The notes beneath the pieces were generated by a model. The model searched no databases, was not told the origin of the DNA, and saw only the letters and a program-made list of their open reading frames with translations. A DNA stretch of 64,000 nucleotides, from positions 1 through 64,000 of the forward strand of contig CALHND010000010.1 of the NCBI GenBank assembly GCA_938034875.1. The letters are read 5' to 3'. Positions 8,591 through 17,265 of this stretch are shown piece after piece. Source of the DNA: an uncultured Clostridia bacterium. Lineage in GTDB: Bacteria; Bacillota; Clostridia; Oscillospirales; Acutalibacteraceae. Within the stretch, counting starts at the first letter, position 1; every line of letters begins with the position of its first letter. The translations under genes were made by a program, and so were the position numbers.

Positions 8591-9028
8591 TTATTTTTGT
8601 CCGCGTTTTGCGCCACGCTTGACTTCGCCACCGTTTTTGCGTTTAAGGTCGGAAAATTTGTCATCGCTTGACTGCTTAAACTTAGACATCATGTCTTCAA
8701 ATGACAGATTATCGTTTCTTCTCGGTGACCATTCACGAGCTGTAGGACGGTCAGGAGTTGGTGCAGGCGGACGCGGTCCACTTCTGCGCGGCTGTTCCTG
8801 TGCCCGTTTGATAGACAGGCTAATTTTGCCGTCCTCTCCGACAGAGAGTACCTTTACCTTTACCTCGTCACCGTTTTTGACAAAGTCGTTTATGTTCTCA
8901 ACATAGGATTGTGCTACCTCGGAAATGTGAACCATTCCCGTTTTTCCCTCGCCGATATCAACAAATACTCCAAATTTTGTAATACCTGTGACTTTGCCGG
9001 CTAAAATCGCGCCTACCTCAAGCTGCAT
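8591..9028 (-). CDS. yabR: S1 RNA-binding domain protein (YabR-like)
   Basis: One S1 OB-fold domain (residues about 2-72: LEVGAILAGKVTGITKFG, then GMVHISEVA and KVLSVGEDGKISLSIK) is followed by a basic, proline-rich unstructured tail. It resembles B. subtilis YabR/general stress protein 13, which binds RNA or ribosomes. It follows divIC, exactly as in Bacillus. An ATG seven codons upstream is possible, but GGGAGG overlaps that codon, so the internal Met is preferred. Its stop is followed by a strong terminator, so this is the last gene of the cluster. Confidence 0.88.
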   Translation of the reverse strand: MQLEVGAILAGKVTGITKFGVFVDIGEGKTGMVHISEVAQSYVENINDFVKNGDEVKVKVLSVGEDGKISLSIKRAQEQPRRSGPRPPAPTPDRPTAREWSPRRNDNLSFEDMMSKFKQSSDDKFSDLKRKNGGEVKRGAKRGQK

Positions 9029-9069
9029 ACCCTTTGTGCAACCTCCCATGATTTTTTTAAAAATTTCTT

Positions 9070-9378
9070 TTATTTCCCCGATATATCTGTGTAGATTTCT
9101 TCATCGGAATAAACATAACCAAGTCGCTCGCGCGCAACGCGCTCAATAAAATCGCTCTCCGTACCGTTTTCGAGCAGGTTTTGAAGCTCCTGCACCTTTA
9201 GCTCGGTAGTTTCGAGCTGTTTTTTTGCAGCATCAAGGCGGTCCCGTTTTTGCACAAGTTCAACCTGAAGCTGTCCCATTTTAACAACCATAAAAACAGC
9301 GAAAACGAAAATGCCAAGCCGCAGGATCACACTTCGCTTTCTGACAGGCCTTGCGCCCGTATTTACTGATTTATTCAT
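9070..9378 (-). CDS. divIC: Septum formation initiator DivIC/FtsB-like
   Basis: A bitopic cell-division protein of 102 residues with a basic cytoplasmic N-terminus (1-18), one transmembrane helix (about 19-38), an extracytoplasmic coiled coil (about 39-72) and the conserved motif ERVARERLGYV. FtsB/DivIC proteins pair with FtsL in the divisome and control septal peptidoglycan synthesis. Its place between yabQ and yabR is the conserved Firmicute arrangement. It starts six bases after the yabQ stop. Confidence 0.92.
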   Translation of the reverse strand: MNKSVNTGARPVRKRSVILRLGIFVFAVFMVVKMGQLQVELVQKRDRLDAAKKQLETTELKVQELQNLLENGTESDFIERVARERLGYVYSDEEIYTDISGK

Positions 9379-9384
9379 ATTTAA

Positions 9385-9891
9385 TTACTCCGTGTCCGAG
9401 TTTGATAATACATTTTTCTTTCTACGATTATACAACAACGGCATACGCAGGTGCAAGTGCTTTTTTGTCTTTTTTAGGGTTTCTTGTTTAATTTTTTTAA
9501 TTTTATTCAATATTTTGCTAATAAACGGCACTATCGTGCGTAAAATCGCAGATTTAATCGTGCGAATCAATCGTTTTGCTGTGCGAATTACGGGACGCGC
9601 TGCAAGCATCAACAATCGGCTGACGGTCAATCGGAATAAAATGAATCCGCTAACCTCACCGATAATAATGTACGAGCGCACCTCGCCCCTGCATCTGGCA
9701 AGACACATCATGTAGGTAGCAACTGCAGCAATTGCAAACCAAAGTACGTCCTGAATAAATGCCGATATTTTGCCGGGCGGAAACGCCATTCGCAAAATTC
9801 GGAAAACATCGTATAAAAGACACAGTACCGCACCCATGCCCGCCGCCAGAAGCAGACTTACCGTCTGGTCGGCAAAAGTAATCTGGCTCAA
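9385..9891 (-). CDS. yabQ: Spore cortex biosynthesis protein YabQ
   Basis: A 168-residue membrane protein with about three hydrophobic segments in the first 100 residues. These include a helix ending in the hallmark CLLYDVFRILR and a second containing VLWFAIAAVATYMMC. A strongly basic, cytoplasmic-type tail follows. YabQ is made in the mother cell under sigma-E in Bacillus and is needed for spore cortex formation. It overlaps or abuts yabP (3-bp gap), so the two are co-translated. It supports an endospore former as host. Confidence 0.9.
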   Translation of the reverse strand: MSQITFADQTVSLLLAAGMGAVLCLLYDVFRILRMAFPPGKISAFIQDVLWFAIAAVATYMMCLARCRGEVRSYIIIGEVSGFILFRLTVSRLLMLAARPVIRTAKRLIRTIKSAILRTIVPFISKILNKIKKIKQETLKKTKKHLHLRMPLLYNRRKKNVLSNSDTE

Positions 9892-9894
9892 TTT

Positions 9895-10191
9895 TTATCT
9901 AAACAGCCTTCCGAGCAGACCCGATTTTTTGTCACGATCGTCCGTATAAGCAAGCCCATATATATTGCCCGTAACATTCAGCTCGCCCGCCTCGGTGTTG
10001 AGTCGGTTAATGTGAAGTTGCGTGCCCCGAACGGTCAATTCACCCATATCGGTATAAATTATCGTTGTTTCCTCGTCAAAGGAATCAACGTCCTTGACGC
10101 CCGTAACTGTCAGGCTTTTTCTGTTCTCCATTATAACATTGTGCGGCTGATTTTGTGTAACTTTTGACTGCTGTCTTATTTCCTCTGTCAT
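9895..10191 (-). CDS. yabP: Sporulation protein YabP
   Basis: A 98-residue YabP/YqfC-family protein. The family core is visible: N-terminal PHNVIMENRKSLTVTGVKDV, then VDSFDEETTIIYTDMGELTVRG and LNVTGNIYGLAY. In Bacillus it is a sigma-E-controlled sporulation protein of poorly known mechanism. It is encoded three bases before yabQ and 62 bp after rqcP, as in Bacillus. An AGGAGG-type ribosome binding site lies upstream of the ATG. Confidence 0.92.
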   Translation of the reverse strand: MTEEIRQQSKVTQNQPHNVIMENRKSLTVTGVKDVDSFDEETTIIYTDMGELTVRGTQLHINRLNTEAGELNVTGNIYGLAYTDDRDKKSGLLGRLFR

Positions 10192-10253
10192 ATATATATC
10201 CTCCTATACGGTTTCTTATTAAAAATATGCCTGTACAAGAGAATATATGACTA

Positions 10254-10493
10254 TTATATTACCGTATACATGAGGGGCGCAGTGTCCTTGTTAGCAACCT
10301 CTGTTACCTTTTCAACTCGGATTTTTACTACTCTTGCGCCCAGCTTCATTTCTACAATGTCGCCTTCCTTGATATCATATGACGCTCGTGCCTGTTTTCC
10401 ATTTACAGATACTCTGCCGGCATCACACGCCTCGTTGGCAACCGTGCGTCGTTTTATAAGCCGTGATACTTTTAAATATTTATCAAGTCGCAT
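10254..10493 (-). CDS. rqcP: S4-domain RNA-binding protein RqcP (YabO)
   Basis: Most of the 79 residues form an S4 domain (MRLDKYLKVSRLIKRRTVA, then AGRVSVNGKQA). In B. subtilis RqcP works with RqcH on stalled 50S subunits to add poly-alanine tails in ribosome-associated quality control. The protein is slightly shorter than the Bacillus one but complete. It sits between hup and yabP. A hairpin between hup and this gene suggests partial uncoupling. Confidence 0.93.
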   Translation of the reverse strand: MRLDKYLKVSRLIKRRTVANEACDAGRVSVNGKQARASYDIKEGDIVEMKLGARVVKIRVEKVTEVANKDTAPLMYTVI

Positions 10494-10534
10494 GGTTATC
10501 TCCTTTTTGTTAATAACTGCTCTGGTATAGTTTA

Positions 10535-10563
10535 AAACGGCCGCCCGTAATGAGCAGCCGTTT
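10535..10563 (-). terminator. Hairpin between hup and rqcP
   Basis: AAACGGC (10535-10541) pairs with GCCGTTT (10557-10563). The U-tract on the minus side is short (GTTTTAAA). It may be an attenuator rather than a full terminator. Confidence 0.5.
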
Positions 10564-10580
10564 AAGATTACTAATTTTTA

Positions 10581-10856
10581 TTAGTTATCAATAGCGTCCT
10601 TAAAGCCTTTGCCAGCCTTGAATGCCGGAGTCTTAGAAGCAGCGATAGTGATAGTTTCCTTTGTCTTAGGATTGCGTCCGGTGCGAGCTGCACGCTCACG
10701 AACCTCAAATGTACCGAAACCTACAAGCTGAACCTTTTCTCCAGCCTTAAGAGCGTCAGTAACTGCTTCAACGAAGGCGTTAACAGCCTTGTCAGCATCC
10801 TTCTTAGAAATAGCAGCTTTTTCAGCAATTGCAGTGATAAGTTCTGTCTTCTTCAT
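10581..10856 (-). CDS. hup: HU family DNA-binding protein
   Basis: A small basic nucleoid protein of 91 residues, the usual length. It begins MKKTELITAIAEKAAISKKD and has the signature GFGTFEVRERAARTGRNP around residues 46-63, the DNA-contacting beta-arm. HU dimers bend and compact DNA. AGGAGG precedes the ATG. In Bacillus, yabN (mazG) and yabO (rqcP) are adjacent, so here hup is inserted into an otherwise conserved gene order. A hairpin after it and a hairpin-containing leader before it suggest its own expression control. Confidence 0.95.
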   Translation of the reverse strand: MKKTELITAIAEKAAISKKDADKAVNAFVEAVTDALKAGEKVQLVGFGTFEVRERAARTGRNPKTKETITIAASKTPAFKAGKGFKDAIDN

Positions 10857-10917
10857 GATATAATTCCTCCAAATAATTTATACTTCTCCGATTTTAAGAT
10901 CGGAAGAGTTGACAAAA

Positions 10918-11715
10918 TTAATTTTTGCCCTTTACCTCAGCCCACAGTTTGTCCAGCTCGGCTATCGGCGTCTCGGGCATTTTTATGTTGCGCTCTATTG
11001 CCAGTTTTTCAACCTTATCAAACCGCTCAATGAACTTGTCGGTTGATGCTGCAAGAGCTTCCTCGGCATCCACATTTAAAAATCGCGCTAGATTAACAAC
11101 CGAAAATAACAGGTCGCCATACTCTTCCTTGACCATTTCGGCGTTACCGGATGAGACAGCGTCGCTAACCTCAACCATTTCTTCGGCTATTTTATCGTGT
11201 ACGGCGGATACATCATCAAAATCGAATCCTGCTCTACCTGCGCGTTTTTGCACCTTTTGTGCGCGCATTAGCGCCGGAAAAGCACGAGGTACGCTGAGCA
11301 TGGTATCGGTATAGGTTTCCTGATGTTTTTCTTTCTTTTTGAGTGCGTCCCAGTTTTTCAGCACTTCGTCGGGTGTATTAGCCGATACATTGCCGAAAAT
11401 ATGGGGATGGCGATAAATAAGTTTTTTGCATATTCCGTCGCACACTGAATCAAAATCAAAACCACCAGATTCCTGCTCCATCCGACTGTGAAAGACAACC
11501 TGTAAAAGCAGATCTCCCAGTTCCTCCTGCAATGTTTCAGGAGAATTGGAATCAATAGCATCGGCAACCTCATATGCTTCCTCGATCACGTTTGCTCTAA
11601 TGGAGCTGTGTGTTTGCTCTCTGTCCCACGGGCAACCGCCTTCTGAACGCAGAAGTGCCATGATTTCAATTAAATCTTTTATATCATAATTCGGTTTTTT
11701 TATAAAGTCAATCAT
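10918..11715 (-). CDS. mazG: Nucleoside triphosphate pyrophosphohydrolase MazG
   Basis: A house-cleaning NTP pyrophosphohydrolase of 265 residues with two MazG domains. The first carries GGCPWDREQTHSSI, the EE-rich helix (VIEEAYEVADAI, then EELGDLLLQVVFH) that binds magnesium, and the second EEMVEVSDAV with EEYGDLLFSVVNLARF. B. subtilis YabN has an additional N-terminal tetrapyrrole-methylase-like domain that is absent here, so this is the shorter E. coli-type form. Genomic position equals yabN (between yabM-like and rqcP). Confidence 0.94.
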   Translation of the reverse strand: MIDFIKKPNYDIKDLIEIMALLRSEGGCPWDREQTHSSIRANVIEEAYEVADAIDSNSPETLQEELGDLLLQVVFHSRMEQESGGFDFDSVCDGICKKLIYRHPHIFGNVSANTPDEVLKNWDALKKKEKHQETYTDTMLSVPRAFPALMRAQKVQKRAGRAGFDFDDVSAVHDKIAEEMVEVSDAVSSGNAEMVKEEYGDLLFSVVNLARFLNVDAEEALAASTDKFIERFDKVEKLAIERNIKMPETPIAELDKLWAEVKGKN

Positions 11716-11809
11716 ATTCTTACCATTTTCAGCTGTTATAATAAGGAATTATATCCAAATATGTGCAATATGCACATATTTAATTGCAAATATGCTTATA
11801 ATTTGTATT

Positions 11810-13582
11810 TTAACTTATCCATCTAATTTTTTCAAGTATTTTCGCTAATTTTTGTCCCTTGGGAAGCATTATAACATCGTCCTTAGTCAGTGTGCGCAAA
11901 AAACCGACTGCAAGCAGGTACGAAACCGCTGCTGCTGCCACTGAAATAATGGTAGTGAGGCTACCTTCTCCTCTCCAGCCTGCAACCAACATATGCACTC
12001 CGTAAGCAGTAACTCCGCATATTACAGCAGAAACGAACGGTTTGACTATAACGCTTATAATATCTATTTTAACACCTGAATATTTGCACAGTGCTGCAAG
12101 GTTTGCAAAGAAAATATATCCGTAGCAAGTAGCCGTTCCTAACGGTGCACCGACAATATTTATTTCGGGAATACCGACTAAAATATAGTTTATAACTATT
12201 TTAAGTACGGCACCGACTATCATATTATACACAGGTATCTTTTGCCTTCCGATCGCCTGAAGCATACTGGTTGCGGGAATGGTGAGCGCCGAAAAAATGG
12301 TTGTAAGCCCCAGCACACGCAGTATTGGTGCTGCTACAGCGACCTCAATCGGCTGTGTCGGATAGAGAATCCCGAGTATTGGCTGTGCAAGCGCTAACAG
12401 GCCCGCACCGGCAGGCAAAGCAATTAATGAAGATAAACGCATGGTTGCTTCAAGATTGGTTTTAAGCGAAAGCTTGTCATTCGACTTCCATGCGGTAGCC
12501 AGAATTGGAATAGCACTGACACCGATAACTGATGTAATGGTGGGTGCCAGATTATAAAGCGAATATGCGTAGTTTGTGTAGCATCCGTAAAGAAAAGTGG
12601 GTACTTCCTTATCAATAAATCCACCCAACAGCCCATCGTAAACATTGCGCAAAACTTGACCGCTTGTGCTTACTACCGATTCAAGACGACCGGTTACAAT
12701 GAAAAGGTCAATGAATGCAGTCAGCTGTGAAATCATTGAGCCAAGCACTATCGGCACTGCGATTGCCACAAGCATTTTAAAATTAGACCTGGTGGAACGA
12801 GGTTCGGGTGAGAGCGCAAGATCCTGTGCAGTAAAATTATCGCCTGTACGTCGATGGCGTATAACAAGGTAAAGCACGCCGAATGCCGAGCCCAGAGTTA
12901 TTCCCAGTATTGCACCTGCTGCAACATACGGCATCATTGCCTTGCTTGCAACCTCGGCAAGTGTTGCCTCACTGCCATCTGGTGTAATCACTGAGCCCAT
13001 AACTGTGCCCGACGCATTATATTCATTGGTCAAAACGCCTTTTATTGCGTAGGCTATACCAAGTCCAATAAATAACTTTCCCAGCGCCTCAATTACCTGT
13101 GATATTCCTGTGGGGTACATGTTTCGCAGTCCCTCGTAATAGCCACGGTAAATGGACATAATGCAGCAAAAAATTATTGATGGTGCAATAGTAACGAGCG
13201 GAAGCAGTGTAACCGGATTATCGCTTCTGTACATCATAATTGCAATAATACCCGAAAGTATTACAAAGCAGACCAATCCGGTGATTACAAACACCTTTTT
13301 AGTCAGTTTAAACAGGTTTCGTGCATCTCGGAACCGGCCCTCGGACACGCTTTCCGCAACCATTCGAGACACAGCTACCGGCAATCCTGACATTGCAAGC
13401 GTATAAATCGGTAAATATACATTATACGCTATGCTGAAATAGCCGCTGCCCACTCCACCAAGCGCCCAACCGAGCGGTATTTTATATATTGCACCAATTA
13501 TTTTAACAAGCATTGTTGCTGCGCCAAGTATAAGCGTACCCTGAAGCAAATTTTGATGCTTGCGTTTTTTTACATTGTCCAT
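11810..13582 (-). CDS. MOP-superfamily flippase (SpoVB/YabM/MurJ-like)
   Basis: A polytopic membrane protein of 590 residues with about 14 hydrophobic segments, of the polysaccharide transporter (PST) family that includes SpoVB, YabM and MurJ/Amj-type lipid flippases. The N-terminal motif LLQGTLILGAATMLVKIIGA followed by YKIPLG is typical. Likely role: flipping lipid-linked peptidoglycan or polysaccharide precursors, possibly during spore cortex synthesis. Gene order (before mazG) equals Bacillus yabM. A GTG nine codons upstream overlaps the previous gene; ATG 13582 is chosen because AAGGAGC lies five bases before it. Confidence 0.88.
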   Translation of the reverse strand: MDNVKKRKHQNLLQGTLILGAATMLVKIIGAIYKIPLGWALGGVGSGYFSIAYNVYLPIYTLAMSGLPVAVSRMVAESVSEGRFRDARNLFKLTKKVFVITGLVCFVILSGIIAIMMYRSDNPVTLLPLVTIAPSIIFCCIMSIYRGYYEGLRNMYPTGISQVIEALGKLFIGLGIAYAIKGVLTNEYNASGTVMGSVITPDGSEATLAEVASKAMMPYVAAGAILGITLGSAFGVLYLVIRHRRTGDNFTAQDLALSPEPRSTRSNFKMLVAIAVPIVLGSMISQLTAFIDLFIVTGRLESVVSTSGQVLRNVYDGLLGGFIDKEVPTFLYGCYTNYAYSLYNLAPTITSVIGVSAIPILATAWKSNDKLSLKTNLEATMRLSSLIALPAGAGLLALAQPILGILYPTQPIEVAVAAPILRVLGLTTIFSALTIPATSMLQAIGRQKIPVYNMIVGAVLKIVINYILVGIPEINIVGAPLGTATCYGYIFFANLAALCKYSGVKIDIISVIVKPFVSAVICGVTAYGVHMLVAGWRGEGSLTTIISVAAAAVSYLLAVGFLRTLTKDDVIMLPKGQKLAKILEKIRWIS

Positions 13583-13592
13583 TTTATGCTCC

Positions 13593-14309
13593 TTAAAATA
13601 TCCCTTCACTGTGTAATAGCTCTTTTAGTCCGTCCATTACTATTTCAGCAAGTGTTGCCTCTGCGCGGTCGTTCATTTCGGTGTACGACTCGGTCGCATT
13701 TTCTCCAGCGTCGTCAGAAATTCGGCGTACTGCTGTAAACGGCACACCTGCAAAATAACATACCGATGCCACAGCAGCCGATTCCATATCGCAACTTACC
13801 GCATCAAATCGGTCAATAAGCTCCGATTTAAGCACCGTGTCACTGACAAATCGGTCTCCCGTAACCATGGTTCCGACCTTTGCGTGCGGGCAAACCTTAA
13901 TAAATGCGGCATTGAGCGAAAGGTCAGCATCATAAATGTACTTTTGCTGAGGCTTTGCGGCAAAATTATACCCCAGCACCGTCAAATCAAAATCGTATTC
14001 GAGCAAACGATCGGGCAGAGTAATCATTCCCATGCCGATATGGTTGATGCCGCCCGACAGTCCCGTATTTATTATAAAATCGACGCCCCGCGAAACAACA
14101 TAAGCAGTTGCTGCCGCTGCGTTAACCTTGCCTATGCCACAGTGAACTGCAAGCACCTCAAGCTCATTTTCGCCATCCTTAAGCGAAAACCTAATGCACC
14201 GCCTGCCAAGCAGGGTTTCCTCAGTTGCCCCGTAAACACCTGCGGCTTCGGCAAATGGCGCATATTCCATATCGTCGGCTATAATTATTCCGACTTTTTT
14301 TATGCTCAT
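13593..14309 (-). CDS. mtnN: 5'-methylthioadenosine/S-adenosylhomocysteine nucleosidase
   Basis: A PNP/UDP-phosphorylase superfamily enzyme of 238 residues that cleaves adenine from SAH and MTA, recycling methylation by-products. Recognisable motifs are VGIIIADDMEYAPFA at the start, GLSGGI (GxxGG nucleoside loop), CDMESAAVA around residue 173 with the ribose-binding Met-Glu, and RRISDDA containing the catalytic Asp. It is more diverged than the Bacillus enzyme, so related specificities such as futalosine hydrolase cannot be ruled out. It lies 24 bp after the zinc-ribbon gene and 10 bp before the flippase gene. Confidence 0.85.
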   Translation of the reverse strand: MSIKKVGIIIADDMEYAPFAEAAGVYGATEETLLGRRCIRFSLKDGENELEVLAVHCGIGKVNAAAATAYVVSRGVDFIINTGLSGGINHIGMGMITLPDRLLEYDFDLTVLGYNFAAKPQQKYIYDADLSLNAAFIKVCPHAKVGTMVTGDRFVSDTVLKSELIDRFDAVSCDMESAAVASVCYFAGVPFTAVRRISDDAGENATESYTEMNDRAEATLAEIVMDGLKELLHSEGIF

Positions 14310-14332
14310 CTTTTATCAGTCCCGTTTATTTA

Positions 14333-14689
14333 TTACAGCTGTTTGCCGCACTTTTTGCAAAATGCAGAGTCGTCCGAATTTTGTGTTCCACATTCGGTAC
14401 AATAGTTGCCGCCGTTAACCTCTCGGATTTTTTCCTCAATGTCAGCAAGCTCATCGTATTTTCCGTCAACATCGGCAACAACGGCTCTTATAGCGTCGGA
14501 ATTGTCGGCGCCATTTTTATGACCCTCATAATACATACGTCCGATGGTTTCAAAGTCCTTATCAATACCGTTGCGGATTGTTGCTGCGTTAATTTTCAGC
14601 TTCTGCAGGTCTACAAATTCTTCTGTCTTTTTGCGAGCGATTCCAAAGTATTCCTTTGTTTTAGCCATTGTCTCTTCAAATTTTGCCAT
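14333..14689 (-). CDS. Zinc-ribbon protein of unknown function
   Basis: 118 residues. The first 90 are predicted largely helical and charged (a conserved run EYFGIARKKTEEFVDLQKLK). The last 25 form a zinc ribbon with two knuckles, CTECG and CKKCG. Similar small proteins are common in Clostridia without known function. The helical part may oligomerise. AGGAGG precedes the ATG by eight bases. Genes on both sides belong to the same close-packed series. Confidence 0.8.
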   Translation of the reverse strand: MAKFEETMAKTKEYFGIARKKTEEFVDLQKLKINAATIRNGIDKDFETIGRMYYEGHKNGADNSDAIRAVVADVDGKYDELADIEEKIREVNGGNYCTECGTQNSDDSAFCKKCGKQL

Positions 14690-14703
14690 AATAATATCCT
14701 CCT

Positions 14704-16179
14704 TTATTTAACTGGGTGAGAATCGTAGAATTTTTCAATACCCAACTTACGATTTATGATTTCCTCAAATCTATCGGTATACTCGTATGGGTATTTGTAA
14801 TTAAATATTCGTTCAATATAACCATCGGTTGCACGCAGTTTAGTTACCGCTGATGCTCCGCAGGCAAGTATTGAATGTGTTTCATCCATTATATAAATAT
14901 TATAAAGCCCTTCGTATCCGGGTTTTGCAAAGCCGGTATTTTCCAAATTTCCAACAGTGCGCGACTGGCGATAAAGGTAGTATGGACGCATACCGACCTC
15001 CGCAAGTACCGATTTTGCATGGCGCAGCATACAGTCCGCCGTTTTACCCACCTCGGCGTCAGGCAAGTCGCCCCCCGTAGTCATTCGCGATGATCGCTTC
15101 ATAGATAGTGTATGCACCGTAACGCTTTCGGGGTCAAGAGCAATGATTTTTTTCATTGTATCACAGAAGATTTCGTATGTATCCCCCGGTAAACCCGCTA
15201 TCAAATCCATATTTATGTTATTAAAGCCGTGTTTTCTCGCCATTTCAAATGCCGTCACCGTCTGTTCTGCAGTATGGCAGCGTCCAATGTTTTCCAAAAC
15301 AGCGTTGCACATGGTCTGTGGATTTATACTGATGCGAGTGGCGCCGTTTTTCATAATTGCATCGAGCTTTTCGTCCGTGACCGTGTCGGGTCGTCCCGCC
15401 TCAACAGTAAATTCACGACAGGCTGACAGGTCAAACGAACCATTGACCGCCGACATAATTCTGCCGAGCTGCTCTGCCGAAATTGCAGTTGGAGTACCGC
15501 CTCCGATGTAAACCGTTTCAAGGTGAAGTCCAAGTTTCTGCGCAATTTCGCCTGTATATGCAATCTCCTTGCAAACAAGCTCGGTGTACGGCTCAATCAA
15601 TTTTTTTGCCTGCTCAACCGAATGTGAAACAAAGGAGCAATAGCTGCACCGTGTCGGGCAAAACGGCACCGAAACATACAGACTAAAGCTGTCAGGTCGA
15701 GACAAATTAATTATACTCTGCTCTGTGCGAGATGCGGCAAGCGCAAGATCGACTTTTTCGTCGCTGACAAGCAGTTTTTCCGTAAACCAACGGCGAGCAT
15801 TTTCCTCACCCTCGCTGTCAGCCATACGGCGCATAAGTTTGCCGGGTCTGACGCCCGTTAATATACCCCATTTTGGCTGAGTGCCGGTGTATTCGGAAAA
15901 AATACCGTAAAGCATTACAGCAAAAAGGCGTTCACACTCATCGTCAAAACCGTCGGCCAAGCTGTTGACAGTGCGGCTGTCGGCTTTGTGAATGTTGCCG
16001 TCATCAAATGTTACCGTCAGCACAGTTTCACCATTTTCAGTGGTGCGTATTGCAGTAACAGAGCGACCGTCCGATTGCTCGGTAGTATCGGATACCGTTA
16101 TTTTTTCAAACGGAAAGAACAGCCGACATATATTCTCAAGTTCATACCTGAAGTTGTGTCCGCAAATATACAAAATCAT
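14704..16179 (-). CDS. hemZ: Oxygen-independent coproporphyrinogen dehydrogenase HemZ-like radical SAM protein
   Basis: A radical SAM enzyme of 491 residues in the HemN/HemZ family. The Fe-S motif CPTRCSYCSF (CxxxCxxC) lies about 160 residues in, preceded by LYVSVPF and followed by VYIGGGTPTA, with a HemN-type C-terminal part. HemZ proteins oxidatively decarboxylate coproporphyrinogen III or act on related tetrapyrroles. Many clostridial members are not proven to make heme. A longer frame extends to 16290, overlapping the hydrolase gene, but ATG 16179 gives the family N-terminus (ILYICGHNFRYELENI) and clears the upstream stop. Confidence 0.87.
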   Translation of the reverse strand: MILYICGHNFRYELENICRLFFPFEKITVSDTTEQSDGRSVTAIRTTENGETVLTVTFDDGNIHKADSRTVNSLADGFDDECERLFAVMLYGIFSEYTGTQPKWGILTGVRPGKLMRRMADSEGEENARRWFTEKLLVSDEKVDLALAASRTEQSIINLSRPDSFSLYVSVPFCPTRCSYCSFVSHSVEQAKKLIEPYTELVCKEIAYTGEIAQKLGLHLETVYIGGGTPTAISAEQLGRIMSAVNGSFDLSACREFTVEAGRPDTVTDEKLDAIMKNGATRISINPQTMCNAVLENIGRCHTAEQTVTAFEMARKHGFNNINMDLIAGLPGDTYEIFCDTMKKIIALDPESVTVHTLSMKRSSRMTTGGDLPDAEVGKTADCMLRHAKSVLAEVGMRPYYLYRQSRTVGNLENTGFAKPGYEGLYNIYIMDETHSILACGASAVTKLRATDGYIERIFNYKYPYEYTDRFEEIINRKLGIEKFYDSHPVK

Positions 16180-16201
16180 AATTTGTGTCCCATATTTTAA
16201 A

Positions 16202-16810
16202 TTATTTATTTTTGAGCAAAAATTCGTTGCCGTGTCCCGGATAAACTTTGTACTCGCCCTCAAGTGCTCGGATTTTTCGTAACGAAGCACGCATATCGCT
16301 CATACTGCCCGATTCAAGATCGGTGCGGCCGATGGCACCGTCAAAAATGGTGTCACCGCTGAATATTACATTATCCACAAAATACATTATGCTGCCTGAT
16401 GTGTGACCGGGCGTGTGCATAACCTTTATTTTAAGGTCGCCAAGATTAAATTCATCAGCATCCTTAAGCAAAATGTCCGGCTCGACCGCCGTTTGCTCAT
16501 GGGGTATCATGTCCTGAAACATATTATAAAGACTGACTTCCGCAGAGCGCAACCCGTCGGCATCAAGCGGATGAATAGCAATTTTTGCATTTTTGCACAT
16601 CGCCTTTACTCCCGCTGCACCAAGCACATGGTCAAAATGGCGGTGAGTAATCAAAATATATTTAACTTTGTCCTTTATCTGCTCAATTTCCTGCTCTAAC
16701 TGTGGTAAGAAAAAAGCAGGATCTATAACTGCTATGTCCCCACTTTTTTCATCAGTCAGAATGTAGCAGTTGCATGCAACATCGTTTAAATTAATGGTTT
16801 TTATTTTCAT
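16202..16810 (-). CDS. MBL-fold metallo-hydrolase (glyoxalase II-like)
   Basis: A zinc-dependent hydrolase of 202 residues. The metal motif THRHFDHVLGA (HxHxDH variant with H-R-H-F-D-H) is at about residues 55-65, GHTSGSIMYF holds the second His, and FSGDTIF the bridging Asp. The final metal His is in YPGHG. This size and position between dtd and hemZ are typical of the clostridial recJ-relA-dtd-MBL-hemZ block. Natural substrate unknown; hydroxyacylglutathione-like thioesters are the family guess. Confidence 0.9.
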   Translation of the reverse strand: MKIKTINLNDVACNCYILTDEKSGDIAVIDPAFFLPQLEQEIEQIKDKVKYILITHRHFDHVLGAAGVKAMCKNAKIAIHPLDADGLRSAEVSLYNMFQDMIPHEQTAVEPDILLKDADEFNLGDLKIKVMHTPGHTSGSIMYFVDNVIFSGDTIFDGAIGRTDLESGSMSDMRASLRKIRALEGEYKVYPGHGNEFLLKNK

Positions 16811-17259
16811 TAAAGAGTCTCCGTATCAAGAATTATGGTTACCGGCCCGTCATTAACAAGCGACACCTTCATATCGGCTCCGAATATACCGTGTTCAACC
16901 CGCCGCACTCCGTTATTTTTAAGCATTTGCATAAACAGCTCATATAAACGGTTTGCTTCCTCGGGTTTCATTGCACCGATGAATGACGGGCGGTTGCCCT
17001 TTTTGCAATCGGCGCACAACGTGAACTGGCTGACAGCAAGAATTTCGCCGTCCACATCGTTTACCGATAGGTTCATTTTACCCTCGCTATCCTCGAAAAT
17101 CCGCATAGCAGATATCTTTTTTGCCAGTTTTTCCGCCTGTGCCTCGGTATCCCCTTCAGCTATGCCAAGCAGCAACAAAAAGCCCTTTTTAATGCTGCCG
17201 ACCGTTTCTCCGTCAACCGTAACCGATGCGTCCAATACGCGCTGTATTACACACTTCAT
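16810..17259 (-). CDS. dtd: D-aminoacyl-tRNA deacylase
   Basis: Removes D-amino acids (and mischarged glycine) from tRNA. The 149 residues match the family. The active-site motif SQFTLCADCKKGNRPSF is at about residues 77-93, and the cross-dimer motif NDGPVTIILDT is near the C-terminus. It starts six bases after relA and its stop overlaps the hydrolase start, so the three are co-translated. relA-dtd adjacency is conserved in Firmicutes. Confidence 0.96.
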   Translation of the reverse strand: MKCVIQRVLDASVTVDGETVGSIKKGFLLLLGIAEGDTEAQAEKLAKKISAMRIFEDSEGKMNLSVNDVDGEILAVSQFTLCADCKKGNRPSFIGAMKPEEANRLYELFMQMLKNNGVRRVEHGIFGADMKVSLVNDGPVTIILDTETL

Positions 17260-17265
17260 AGCTAA

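Noticed and set aside
8361..8906. 181-codon plus-strand ORF across the candidate sRNA and into yabR
   Set aside because: It is antisense to yabR over half its length, crosses two terminators and has no ribosome binding site or recognisable protein features.
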